Source of the DNA: Ignavibacteriales bacterium
GTDB taxonomy: Bacteria; Bacteroidota; Ignavibacteria; Ignavibacteriales; Ignavibacteriaceae
Length of the DNA: 64,000 nucleotides
Direction: 5' to 3'
Assembly (NCBI GenBank): GCA_016709765.1
Contig: JADJMD010000008.1
Span: 1-64,000, forward strand
Shown here: positions 54,753 through 63,401 of the stretch, piece by piece
Numbering within the stretch: position 1 is the first letter of the stretch
Layout of the letters: every line of letters begins with the position of its first letter
The notes under the pieces: generated by a model
The model's input: the letters and a program-made list of their open reading frames with translations, nothing else
Told to the model about the DNA's origin: nothing
Databases searched by the model: none
Program-made: the position numbers and the translations under genes

Positions 54753-55472
54753 TTGAAAAAAAATATGTATAAATATTTATTTGCAATAGTTCAATTGCTT
54801 TTATGCAGTGGAGTTTATGCACAAAACCTATCGATCAGGGATAATTCTTTTTACTATCCTCACGCATTAAGAGTTAATGAAATTATTCATACAATCGGAT
54901 TAGCATCTGCAAAACTTCCAGAAGATGTTGTGGAAACTGATGATGTTTTTAGAGCGCCATTATTTTCTTATCGAATAAAATACGGCTTACCATTAAATAT
55001 TACGGCTGAGGGTTCCTTTGAAACTAATATTATTACCTATCATTTTGCATTAGGCGGCAAATGGAACTATGAATTTGGTAAATTAAGCATAGGTGCCGGT
55101 TCCGACGCAGCATATTGGTTCGGTGGTTTAGATCAATTCGGGTTTGATACAAAAATAGATGGCTGGCATGTGTATCCCAATATAAGCCTAGGTTATACAT
55201 TCCCCAATTTTAGCGTATCGGTAAAATCAGAATTAATATTAATTCTAGCTCAATCAACCAGGAGTGGTGATACAAAAACAGAAAATACTTTTGACAGATT
55301 TTCCGGTTATTCAATAGGAGTATATATCGAGCAGCCATTATGGAAAGAAAATTTTCTAGTAATAGGTTTCAAATCCAACTTTACAAAGTTTTATTATCCA
55401 TTGTGGGCAGGATTTTCTACTTTTGACAGATACTTTTTTATACCAGAATTTGTATTCAGTTTTAACTTATGA
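54753..55472 (+). CDS. Predicted outer-membrane beta-barrel protein
   Basis: The 239-residue protein has a signal peptide (cut near GVYAQ) and alternating beta strands ending in FVFSFNL, the aromatic terminus of a small barrel. No family name is recognised. The start may be TTG 54753, which gives a KKN n-region, or ATG 54765. Its TGA overlaps the ATG of the GDPD gene as ATGA, so it heads a three-gene operon with a second barrel protein. Confidence 0.7.
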   Translation: MKKNMYKYLFAIVQLLLCSGVYAQNLSIRDNSFYYPHALRVNEIIHTIGLASAKLPEDVVETDDVFRAPLFSYRIKYGLPLNITAEGSFETNIITYHFALGGKWNYEFGKLSIGAGSDAAYWFGGLDQFGFDTKIDGWHVYPNISLGYTFPNFSVSVKSELILILAQSTRSGDTKTENTFDRFSGYSIGVYIEQPLWKENFLVIGFKSNFTKFYYPLWAGFSTFDRYFFIPEFVFSFNL

Positions 55473-56719
55473 AAAGATTCTATTTAGTCAGTACTGCAAT
55501 TCTATTGCTACTTCAATCTTGCAACAACATTGTTGAAGTTGTACAACCGGAAGTTGACCCGGCAGGTTTTCTATTACAGACAACACCTATTCCGGATTCA
55601 TCAAAAAAAATAATGGATGGTATATACTCCGTTATTGAAGGTAAAGAAAAATTTGGTGAACAGGTGGCAGTTAAATGGAACGGTAATAATCTATCAATTT
55701 TTACATCAGTAGAAGCGGGATATTTAGTACTGCAGGGCGGCAGTTTAGATTCCGTTATATTTTTTATGGGATACTGGAGATATGCAACCAGTACAGAGAC
55801 CGGATTGATCAGTTTATATGTACCTAGAAATGATGGCGGTAAGAATATTCTGGATAATGATACTACAGATCTGAATATAGTTTTTTATGGCAGTTACGGA
55901 ATGGGCACAAATTTAAGCAACAAAAAACTACAGCTAAAATACTTAAGACCATTTAGTGAATTTGTAAAGCAGAGTGATTTTGAGATACTTGCACATCGCG
56001 GCGGCGGAAGAAACTCAGAGTATCTTGGAGTTTCTGAAAACACGATTGAAATGATAAGTAAAGCAGAAAGTTTTGGAGCTACAGGAATTGAAATTGACAT
56101 AAAGGTTTCGAATGATGGAGTACCGTTTTTATACCACGATTCAGATATCAATTTAAGGGTAACACAAAAAAGTGTTATTTGGGGTGAGATAGAGAATTTT
56201 TCCTGGTTACAGTTAAGCTTATTTATAAAATTAAAAAATGGTGAACAAATTCCGAGTTTAAGAAAAGCACTGGAATTTGTTTTAGAAAACACAGATCTAA
56301 AATTTGTATGGCTGGATCTTAAATCGGAAACTAATGAATTATCTAAAGTTGAAGCATTACAAAAAGAAATACTTGAACGGGCTGCCGCATTAAACCGGGA
56401 TTTACAAATAGTATTAGGATTACCTGATGAGGATAAAATAAATAATTTACTGGCATACCCGGGTTTTGAGAATATTCCATCTTTGTGTGAATTAGAAATT
56501 AACCAGGTACATTTAGTAAATGCCAGGGTATGGGCACCCAGATGGACACAAGGGACCCAAACAAGTTTAGTTGAAGCTATGCACAGTGAAGGTAGAAAAG
56601 TATTCGTGTGGACATTAGATGAACCGGCATTTATTGAAAGTTTTATTCGTGATGGAAAATTTGATGGAATTCTTACTAACTACCCTTCCCTTGTAGCGTA
56701 TTATCATTACATAAGATAA
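55469..56719 (+). CDS. Lipoprotein with glycerophosphodiester phosphodiesterase domain
   Basis: The 416-residue protein has a lipobox (LLLLQSC) and a beta-rich N-terminal region (about 25-165). A GDPD TIM barrel follows (about 170-416) with AHRGGGRN, SENTIEM, GIEIDIKVSNDGVPFLYHD (metal and catalytic Glu, Asp, His), WLDLK and VFVWTLDEP. It should release glycerol-3-phosphate or a related phosphate ester from phosphodiesters at the outer membrane. It overlaps the upstream barrel gene by four bases and precedes another barrel gene by five. The unknown N-terminal domain is unusual for GDPD enzymes. Confidence 0.85.
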   Translation: MKRFYLVSTAILLLLQSCNNIVEVVQPEVDPAGFLLQTTPIPDSSKKIMDGIYSVIEGKEKFGEQVAVKWNGNNLSIFTSVEAGYLVLQGGSLDSVIFFMGYWRYATSTETGLISLYVPRNDGGKNILDNDTTDLNIVFYGSYGMGTNLSNKKLQLKYLRPFSEFVKQSDFEILAHRGGGRNSEYLGVSENTIEMISKAESFGATGIEIDIKVSNDGVPFLYHDSDINLRVTQKSVIWGEIENFSWLQLSLFIKLKNGEQIPSLRKALEFVLENTDLKFVWLDLKSETNELSKVEALQKEILERAAALNRDLQIVLGLPDEDKINNLLAYPGFENIPSLCELEINQVHLVNARVWAPRWTQGTQTSLVEAMHSEGRKVFVWTLDEPAFIESFIRDGKFDGILTNYPSLVAYYHYIR

Positions 56720-56724
56720 AATAG

Positions 56725-57315
56725 ATGTTATATAAAATAATTGCATTAATATTTTTCGGCGGATTATCCGTTTTTTCACAGAGTAAGGATACACTTTATT
56801 CATTATCTGTTGATATTGGAGGAGGATATTTACGATACATAACTTCACTCGAGTTTGAAAGCCTTGATCAAAATGGTTTTAGCGGTTCGGTAAGGATTAT
56901 TTGGCATCCTGAGCATCTGTTAAGTTTAGGACTTGAGACAGGTTATATGTATTTGTATTCCATAAATCCCAAAGTAAACACGGTAGAATTCGGTGCAAGT
57001 GAAGCTAAAGCATCTATGGTTTCAGTGCCAATATTTGCAATTTTTTCAATGATAATATTTCCGGAATCATTACCAAATCTTGAAGTAAAATTCGGGCCCG
57101 GTGTATTTTTATTATACAACCGGGGTGAAGTATTTAATGAAAAGATTAAAAACTCATTGATCAGTATTGGTATGACAACCGGTGTAACTTATATGCATCC
57201 ATTAAGCGAAGATATTTCTATCGGCGGTGAGTTAAAATATCAGAATATATCCAAAATGCAGGATAGTGATTTTGCTATTCAGATTATGTTTTCATACAAG
57301 TTTCTTCACTGGTAA
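56725..57315 (+). CDS. Predicted outer-membrane beta-barrel protein
   Basis: The 196-residue protein has a signal peptide (about 1-18, GLSVFSQS) and eight or so amphipathic strands ending in FSYKFLHW. This is the pattern of a small OmpA-like barrel (outer membrane protein beta-barrel family). It follows the GDPD gene by five bases and likely belongs to the same transcript. Its function is unknown. Confidence 0.7.
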   Translation: MLYKIIALIFFGGLSVFSQSKDTLYSLSVDIGGGYLRYITSLEFESLDQNGFSGSVRIIWHPEHLLSLGLETGYMYLYSINPKVNTVEFGASEAKASMVSVPIFAIFSMIIFPESLPNLEVKFGPGVFLLYNRGEVFNEKIKNSLISIGMTTGVTYMHPLSEDISIGGELKYQNISKMQDSDFAIQIMFSYKFLHW

Positions 57316-57733
57316 AACTCCTTTTTTGCTTAAGATAATTTAAGAGGATACGATGATATATGCTCAATGTTCGATGCTCAATGTTAAAAGGGGCAAGCAA
57401 TTATCAATTTTCAATGTTAAATGACTATGAACGAAGAACTAATTACTGATCACTAAGAACGAAAGACGTGAGAAACGCAGAGTGCAAAGCGGTAAGGACT
57501 AAGTGCAGGGTGGGAATTCATTGTGATTAGTGGTACTTGAGTTATTTGTTGTTACGGGCTTGATTCTGGATTCTAGATTCAGGATGCCGGATATGATCAA
57601 TGAACTATGAACTGATAACTGTCTACGCTTGTTGTTTTTAATAAAACATATAATCAATTTTAGTTTAGTATTTTGCCGGGAGTAAACGGCGTGCATAATT
57701 ACATTTATTTTTATTAAAAGTAAGGAGTAAGAT
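57316..57733. other. Gene-free region with repeated short words
   Basis: About 418 bases without a real gene. It contains near-repeats (CAATGTTCGATGCTCAATGTT; TGGATTCTAGATTCAGGATG; ATGAACTATGAACTGATAACTG) that look like decayed tandem or dispersed sequence. An open frame on the minus strand (57499-57804) has no ribosome-binding site or domain, and overlaps the next gene. Confidence 0.5.
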
Positions 57734-58000
57734 ATGGAACTTCGTAAAAGATCTCTTGGTATTGCGATAGGTTTGGTTTGGGGTTTTTCAGTTATGCTGG
57801 GCACGTGGTATCTTTTATTTATCGGAGCACCCGGCAGAAAAATTTCACTGCTTGGTTCATTTTATTTTGGTTATACTTATAGTTTTTTCGGTGGATTTGT
57901 AGGGCTGGTCTGGGGATTTATTGATGGGTTTGTTGGCGGATTCCTGATTGCCTGGATATATAATTTGGTAAGTAAATCGATAAAACCAAAAACTGCCTAG
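57734..58000 (+). CDS. Small membrane protein, annotated elsewhere as bacteriophage-holin-like
   Basis: The 88-residue protein has two or three membrane segments and glycine-rich repeats (GLVWGFSVMLGTWYL, GFVGLVWGFIDGFVGGFLIA). This matches a widespread small bacterial membrane family that is often labelled bacteriophage holin. No phage genes are nearby, so a holin role is doubtful. AAGGAG lies before the ATG. A terminator follows. Confidence 0.7.
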   Translation: MELRKRSLGIAIGLVWGFSVMLGTWYLLFIGAPGRKISLLGSFYFGYTYSFFGGFVGLVWGFIDGFVGGFLIAWIYNLVSKSIKPKTA

Positions 58001-58088
58001 TTATATATTAGATAATTAAGATTCCTCACTCTTAAACTCCTTCTAACGTGGGAATACCGCCGACAGAAATGACTGCGAAACAAATTTA

Positions 58089-58114
58089 GACCGTCTTGAA
58101 GGCGGTCTTTTTTA
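58089..58114 (+). terminator. Rho-independent terminator after the small membrane protein
   Basis: GACCGTC pairs with GGCGGTC (one G-U) around TTGAA, then six T with TATTT. It lies about 90 bases past the stop codon. Confidence 0.85.
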
Positions 58115-58299
58115 TTTAAGAAATAATTTCACAGAACAAGAGGAAGGCTAATTTGTTAACTTGTGCAATAGATATAAGTTTATATTTTTTTTGATGAGCA
58201 AAATCAAAGACGGCGATTTTTTTAATGTGATAAAAGAAGTTGACATCATAATATTATACTTAAATATCATCATCTCATAGAATTAAGATTCACAAATAT

Positions 58300-58330
58300 T
58301 TTGTATCAATATTTTTTTAAGTTATTTTTG
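58300..58330 (+). promoter_or_regulatory. Promoter of the putative small RNA
   Basis: TTTG (58300-58303) and TATTTTTG (58323-58330) are exact matches to the -33 and -7 elements of Bacteroidota promoters, separated by exactly 19 bases. Transcription should start at or just after 58331-58337, where the hairpin begins. Confidence 0.65.
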
Positions 58331-58410
58331 TTCAGCGGCTAACGTTTAAGGATTCACCCCAGTCCTTGCGTTAGAGCTGAACCCTGATGCTTAGGTGTCA
58401 GGGTTTTTTT
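58331..58410 (+). ncRNA. Putative orphan small RNA with two hairpins
   Basis: A long imperfect hairpin uses arms TTCAGC/GCTGAA (58331-58336, 58376-58381), CTAACG/CGTTAG (58339-58344, 58369-58374) and AAGGA/TCCTT (58348-58352, 58363-58367) with loop TTCACCCCAG. It is followed at once by a terminator hairpin (ACCCTGA 58381-58387, TCAGGGT 58398-58404) and a T7 run. With the promoter this forms an 80-base transcription unit with no ORF. I do not recognise the RNA family. Confidence 0.6.
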
Positions 58411-58711
58411 ATGGCATTTTTTACCACTCCCATTTGGATGACTAAGCCAAGATAACACAGAGTTGAGGAGTGGAAACTAGATTCCGGTTAATGGATACTG
58501 CCCGCCGATATGTGGGAGGATGCGAAAAGGCTGAATCGTCATCGGTTGAAATTCGATAACTAATTATGTCAAGAGTGGTTATTTGTGTATAATTCATATT
58601 AAATCATAAGGATTTGATTGTTTGTTTTACTAATTTTTACGCCAGTTAATTTATTTAATCCGATAATAATAACAACTAAATACAATCTAAATCTAAATCG
58701 TTTGGAAACTG
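58411..58711. other. Gene-free leader region before the L,D-transpeptidase gene
   Basis: About 300 bases without an ORF. It contains one inverted pair, CCACTCC (58424-58430) and GGAGTGG (58467-58473), and should include the promoter of the downstream gene, which I cannot place exactly. Confidence 0.4.
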
Positions 58712-60478
58712 ATGAAAATAAATTTTAATCTTTTAAGAGAATCAATATTGCTGTATTCGGTCATTGTTTTATTCAGTGCGACAGGCTGTGAAAAAGAGAA
58801 TGCTAAATCCGAACCAAAATTAAATGAAACTTTAAATTTTAATCCTGCTGAGTATGAAGCTGTTCTTAAAAATTCTTTTTCTTATTCAGATACCATCGAT
58901 CCGATATTTCAATCACTTAAAGAAAATTTAGACACTCTAAAATCCTTTTACTCATCCAATAACTTTAAACCAATATTTGTAAAAAGTTTTGAATCAAAAA
59001 GTTTTGTTGATTCCCTTCTTAAAATTTTAGTAAACAGCACTGAACATGGTTTAAATCCGTACAACTATAATTATCAGAAAATAATTAATGAGTTTTCAGA
59101 ATCAATAAGTCCTAAAACATATAGTAAAAAAAGATACCTACATCTTGCAAATGCTGAAATGCTCTCTGCAAACGCAATTCTAAAATATTCAATGCATATG
59201 AGGCACGGTGTTGTTAATCCAAGAAAAATATTTGCTGATTCATATTTTTTGCCCGTAAAAGATTCACTTAACAAGAAGTTATTTGAACCATTTAATCAGC
59301 AGGATATTATTAAATATTTGTACAATATCCAGCCAAAGAGTGAAAAGTATAAAAGATTGCAAGTGGCATTAAAAAGATTTGAAGGATTAACAGACATAGA
59401 GTGGACTTTAATTCCGGTTTCTGATAAAAAAATTGAGCCGGGTAATATTTACACATCAATTGATCTTGTTATAAGTAAACTAACTACTCTGGGGTTTTTG
59501 GATACAAATAAAATAAAGTTAACGGATTTAACCATTTATGATTCATTATTAGCGGAGCCGATAAAAAGTTTTCAGAAAGCTAACGGGTTAAATGATGATG
59601 CTGTAATAGGTAAAACCACGATTGAAAGATTGAACATTTCACCAAATGAATACATGGATAAAATAAAACTGACTTTGGAGAGATTCAGGTGGTTAGATTA
59701 TTCCGATACTGCAAAATATATATTGGTTAATATTCCGGATTTTAAAGTAAAAGCAATAGAGGGCGGCAGAGAAAAGTTAGATATTATTTCTTGTGTTGGT
59801 AGAAAAGGTGAATGGGAAACACCTAATCTTTATGGACAAATTGCTTATATGGTATTAAATCCAACTTGGTCTGTACCAAAAAGTATTATACAGGAAGAAA
59901 TTGTAAGCGGGTTAAAACGCGATTCATCATATCTTAAAAAGCGAAACTTTAAAGTTTACAAATCCGGTGAGCGCGTTAGTCTTGATGGATTGACAGCCAA
60001 GGATCTTTCATCATCAAGCAGTTATAGTATTGTGCAGGATCCCGGTGCAGGAAACGCTCTTGGTAAAATGAAATTTATGTTTAGAAATCCATTTGGTGTT
60101 TACCTGCACGATACACCGACAAGGGCACCGTTTAAATATACTAACAGAGCGGTTAGTCATGGTTGTATGCGCGTTGAAAAGCCCTTGCTGCTCGCAGAGT
60201 ATCTGCTAAACAATAACGCCAGATGGACGGTTGATTATATTAAAATTGAAATCGGACAAAAGGTTAACGACCCATACGTTATTGAAGAGTTTAACAGTAA
60301 ACGAAGTGAGTTAAGAAAAAATAATAGTTACGGTGTAACTACCGAGGTTAAATTTGATAAAGTTATTCCTTTATTTGTGGATTATTATACCGTGTGGGTG
60401 GATGAGAGCGGAGTATTTAATTACAGGGATGATGTTTACGCCAGAGATAAGGTTCTAAGAAAATACGTTTTAGAGTAA
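58712..60478 (+). CDS. L,D-transpeptidase, YcbB/LdtD-like lipoprotein
   Basis: The 588-residue protein has a lipobox (LFSATGC). A helical scaffold domain (about 40-210) and a peptidoglycan-binding domain (about 265-300, PIKSFQKANGLNDDAVIGKT) follow, then a YkuD catalytic domain (about 325-530). The active site is complete, HDTPTRAPF and then RAVSHGCMRVEKP with the nucleophile Cys. It should make 3-3 cross-links in peptidoglycan or attach proteins to it. It stands alone with a long upstream region. Confidence 0.92.
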   Translation: MKINFNLLRESILLYSVIVLFSATGCEKENAKSEPKLNETLNFNPAEYEAVLKNSFSYSDTIDPIFQSLKENLDTLKSFYSSNNFKPIFVKSFESKSFVDSLLKILVNSTEHGLNPYNYNYQKIINEFSESISPKTYSKKRYLHLANAEMLSANAILKYSMHMRHGVVNPRKIFADSYFLPVKDSLNKKLFEPFNQQDIIKYLYNIQPKSEKYKRLQVALKRFEGLTDIEWTLIPVSDKKIEPGNIYTSIDLVISKLTTLGFLDTNKIKLTDLTIYDSLLAEPIKSFQKANGLNDDAVIGKTTIERLNISPNEYMDKIKLTLERFRWLDYSDTAKYILVNIPDFKVKAIEGGREKLDIISCVGRKGEWETPNLYGQIAYMVLNPTWSVPKSIIQEEIVSGLKRDSSYLKKRNFKVYKSGERVSLDGLTAKDLSSSSSYSIVQDPGAGNALGKMKFMFRNPFGVYLHDTPTRAPFKYTNRAVSHGCMRVEKPLLLAEYLLNNNARWTVDYIKIEIGQKVNDPYVIEEFNSKRSELRKNNSYGVTTEVKFDKVIPLFVDYYTVWVDESGVFNYRDDVYARDKVLRKYVLE

Positions 60479-60577
60479 ATACTGCTACAATGTGAGCATG
60501 GAGAGATTATTTCGATTTTAATTAGGGTTACATATTATTACTTTTAACCTGTAAATAATCTATTAGTATTCAACGGA

Positions 60578-61138
60578 ATGATTCGATTTAATATATTAAC
60601 AAAATATGTGTATATAATTTTAGCGATTGTAATTATTTATAATTCGTTTGGATATGTTATGCTCTATTTTCCCGCCACATCAATTATAAAAGCTGTTGTC
60701 GGTAAATCGATTAAGGACAAAAAGATTAAGCCTGAGGATTTAAGCATTCTTGTTTTTAGCATAGATGAACTAAAAAATAATAAGTACGATTTTATCTGGG
60801 AAAAGCCGGAAAAAGAATTCAGGTTTAATGGTAAGATGTATGATATTGAGGATAAGAAGGAAACTGAAGACAGCGTTTATTACACCTGCTACTACGATCA
60901 CAAAGAAAATATAATTGAGGAACTTTTTTCGCTCCAATTTGCTGATCATACAAAAGACACGACAACAAATTTTACACAACGCGTGATATTGGTTGGCTTA
61001 TATTCCGAAAATATTGATATTGCTTACTCAAAACACTTTAATGATAATATAAAAAGTATTCCGCTTCCAATAAAAGAAGCTGTAACACCTAATCCAATTG
61101 AAGATATCCCAACTCCACCCCCGCGACTGATCGTCTAA
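60578..61138 (+). CDS. Hypothetical protein with one N-terminal membrane segment
   Basis: The 186-residue protein has one N-terminal membrane segment (about 10-32), then a charged soluble part and a Pro-rich end (NPIEDIPTPPPRLIV). No domain is recognised. It lies 100 bases after the L,D-transpeptidase gene, in the same direction. Confidence 0.6.
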   Translation: MIRFNILTKYVYIILAIVIIYNSFGYVMLYFPATSIIKAVVGKSIKDKKIKPEDLSILVFSIDELKNNKYDFIWEKPEKEFRFNGKMYDIEDKKETEDSVYYTCYYDHKENIIEELFSLQFADHTKDTTTNFTQRVILVGLYSENIDIAYSKHFNDNIKSIPLPIKEAVTPNPIEDIPTPPPRLIV

Positions 61139-61223
61139 TTTCTATTTATCAAAAATAGTTCTGAGAAAGCTAAATTAATTTCAATTCTCAGAGCTGCATT
61201 CAAATTAATCAAAGGATAAGTAC

Positions 61224-63383
61224 ATGAATCTAGTTAAGACGATTATGCTTTGTTCTTTTCTTTTGCTTGTATTTGCGTTTACAGGCATGGCGCAAAAGAA
61301 AGACTCAATTATATATCTAATACCTATAGATCAGATTGACTCTATAAAATATGAAACAGATGAAGTGATTGTAACAGGAACAAGAACGAATCAAAAAATA
61401 ATTGATATCCCCTACTCTGTTGTAAGAATCAGTCCTGCCCAGTTTAAGTTTGATAGAAAAGTTTCCATCAGCGATGTGTTAAATGCTGTACCGGGTGTCT
61501 TTATGCAGTCCCGTTACGGCAATCACGATGTAAGAATTTCAATCCGTGGATTTGGAAGTCGATCAAATTCAGGTATACGTGGAGTTAGAATTTTACTTGA
61601 TGGAATTCCAGAATCTGAACCGGACGGACAAACCAGAATTGAGTCAATTGATTTTAATTCAATTGGAAGTATTGAGATAGTTAAAGGAAATTCATCTTCG
61701 CTTTATACAAATGCACCGGGCGGAGTTGTAAATTTTATTAATGATATAAATTTTAGTAAATCATTTATAACTCAATTTAATGATTTAGGCTCGAATGGAT
61801 TAAGAAGGAACGGGTTTAAAACCGGGATTAGAACAGAAAATTATGGATTACTGACTACCTACACATATCATAATTATAAGGGATACAGACCTCATAGCGA
61901 AGACTATTGGCATATTCTTAACACTGTTGTGGAGACCACACCCGGCGATAATACTAATCTTCAATTTCTTGGATACTTTGCAACCGGGCTAATACGACTT
62001 CCGGGTTCATTGACTAAGGAGGAGTTTGATGCTGATCCATATCAAGCTGCACAAAGAGAAATGGATTGGGATTTTCGAAGAGTTTCTAAAAAGGGCAGGG
62101 TTGGGGTAAGATTTGATACTAAGTTTGGCGAAAACCTGAACCATGAGATTGAAGTTACCGGATATGGAACCGTAAAATATTTTGAACGTGCCGCTCGAAA
62201 CTCCTTCAGGATATTCGATCGTTATGGTTTAGGCGGGAGTATCAAATATGTTAACAAATCAACTATCTTTGATAGAGAAAACAGTTTTACAATTGGTGGG
62301 GATTTATTTTATCAAACGGGACCTGTATCCGAGTTTGATAACATTGGAGGCGCAAAGGGCGACCAATTATTTAATTACATTGACGAGACAATTGGCAACA
62401 CAGGTGTATATATTCTAAATAATTTTGAATTGTATAATAAGCAACTTTATTTTTTAATAAGCGGTAGATATGACAATGTTTACTTTGATCAGATTAACCG
62501 ATTGCTTAATGCACAAAATGATAGCAGGAGGTTTGAAGATTTTACTCCAAAGTTTGCGCTTAACTACAAAATAACTCCATCAATTGCTATTTACACTTCA
62601 TTTGGATATAGCTTTGATTCACCCGCGGGAAATGAGCTTGATAATTATCCAACGAGTACAACTCCCGGCTCATTGCTCAACCCAGATTTAAAGCCGCAGC
62701 AATCAACTAATTTTGAACTTGGTGTAAAAGGTAATTTACTAAACAGCACTAATGATTTTTTTAGTAACACTTTGTTTGAGTTCACATTCTTTAAAACTCA
62801 GGTAAAAGATGAAATAGTACCCTTTGATGTTTACGGCAATGCGTACTTTAGAAATTCCGCAAAGACTAACAGAAACGGAATTGAGGCCGGTATAACGTCT
62901 GAAGTGTATGATGGTTTAAAAGCAATCGTATCCTATACTTATTCTGATTTTTCTTATGATGAATATTCAGCAATAGCGATTGCAGTTGATTCTATTGGGT
63001 CTATCATAACTTCATCAGAAGATTACAGCGGTAATATTGTGCCAAGCGTACCAAAACATAATTTATTTTTAGCTCTGGAGTACAGACGCCAGTTAACACC
63101 ATATCTAAATGGATTTGTTAAAGGCGCTTTTCAAAGTTTAAGCGGAATGTATGTTAATGACGCAAACTCAGATGAAACCGAAGGATATCAAATTCTAAAT
63201 TCAACTTTAGGGTTAGAGATGTTTCTGGGTAATTTTAATCTACTGCTATCCGGCGGAGTAAATAATATTTTAGATAAAACATACGTAGGTTTTATTAATA
63301 TTAATTCCTCTAACGGAAGATTTTATGAAGCTGGTGAACCACAAACATTTTTTGCATCCTTAAAATTTGGTTACCAGTTTTAA
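61224..63383 (+). CDS. TonB-dependent receptor, FecA-like
   Basis: The 719-residue receptor has a signal peptide (cut near GMAQ), a short lead with a TonB-box-like ETDEVIVTGTR and a plug (about 50-170: SIRGFGSRSNSGIRGVRILL, DGIPESEPDGQTR, IEIVKGNSSSLYTNAPGG). A barrel runs to the terminal SLKFGYQF. The GSRSNSGIRG stretch occurs in FecA-like iron-chelate receptors, but the ligand cannot be assigned. There is no CarboxypepD_reg domain, unlike the other two receptors here. AAAGGATAAG precedes the ATG. A secreted protein gene follows 18 bases later. Confidence 0.88.
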   Translation: MNLVKTIMLCSFLLLVFAFTGMAQKKDSIIYLIPIDQIDSIKYETDEVIVTGTRTNQKIIDIPYSVVRISPAQFKFDRKVSISDVLNAVPGVFMQSRYGNHDVRISIRGFGSRSNSGIRGVRILLDGIPESEPDGQTRIESIDFNSIGSIEIVKGNSSSLYTNAPGGVVNFINDINFSKSFITQFNDLGSNGLRRNGFKTGIRTENYGLLTTYTYHNYKGYRPHSEDYWHILNTVVETTPGDNTNLQFLGYFATGLIRLPGSLTKEEFDADPYQAAQREMDWDFRRVSKKGRVGVRFDTKFGENLNHEIEVTGYGTVKYFERAARNSFRIFDRYGLGGSIKYVNKSTIFDRENSFTIGGDLFYQTGPVSEFDNIGGAKGDQLFNYIDETIGNTGVYILNNFELYNKQLYFLISGRYDNVYFDQINRLLNAQNDSRRFEDFTPKFALNYKITPSIAIYTSFGYSFDSPAGNELDNYPTSTTPGSLLNPDLKPQQSTNFELGVKGNLLNSTNDFFSNTLFEFTFFKTQVKDEIVPFDVYGNAYFRNSAKTNRNGIEAGITSEVYDGLKAIVSYTYSDFSYDEYSAIAIAVDSIGSIITSSEDYSGNIVPSVPKHNLFLALEYRRQLTPYLNGFVKGAFQSLSGMYVNDANSDETEGYQILNSTLGLEMFLGNFNLLLSGGVNNILDKTYVGFININSSNGRFYEAGEPQTFFASLKFGYQF

Positions 63384-63401
63384 GTTTAATAAAAGGAAAT
63401 C

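Noticed and set aside
55894..56292. 132-codon frame antisense to the GDPD gene
   Set aside because: The sense frame carries complete GDPD motifs, so the antisense frame is incidental.
57499..57804. Open frame of 101 codons on the minus strand
   Set aside because: It covers repeat-like spacer and overlaps the start of the small membrane protein gene, with biased composition and no domain.
57734..58000. Phage holin indicating a prophage
   Set aside because: No lysin, capsid, tail or integrase genes are nearby, and the small membrane family is widespread outside phages.
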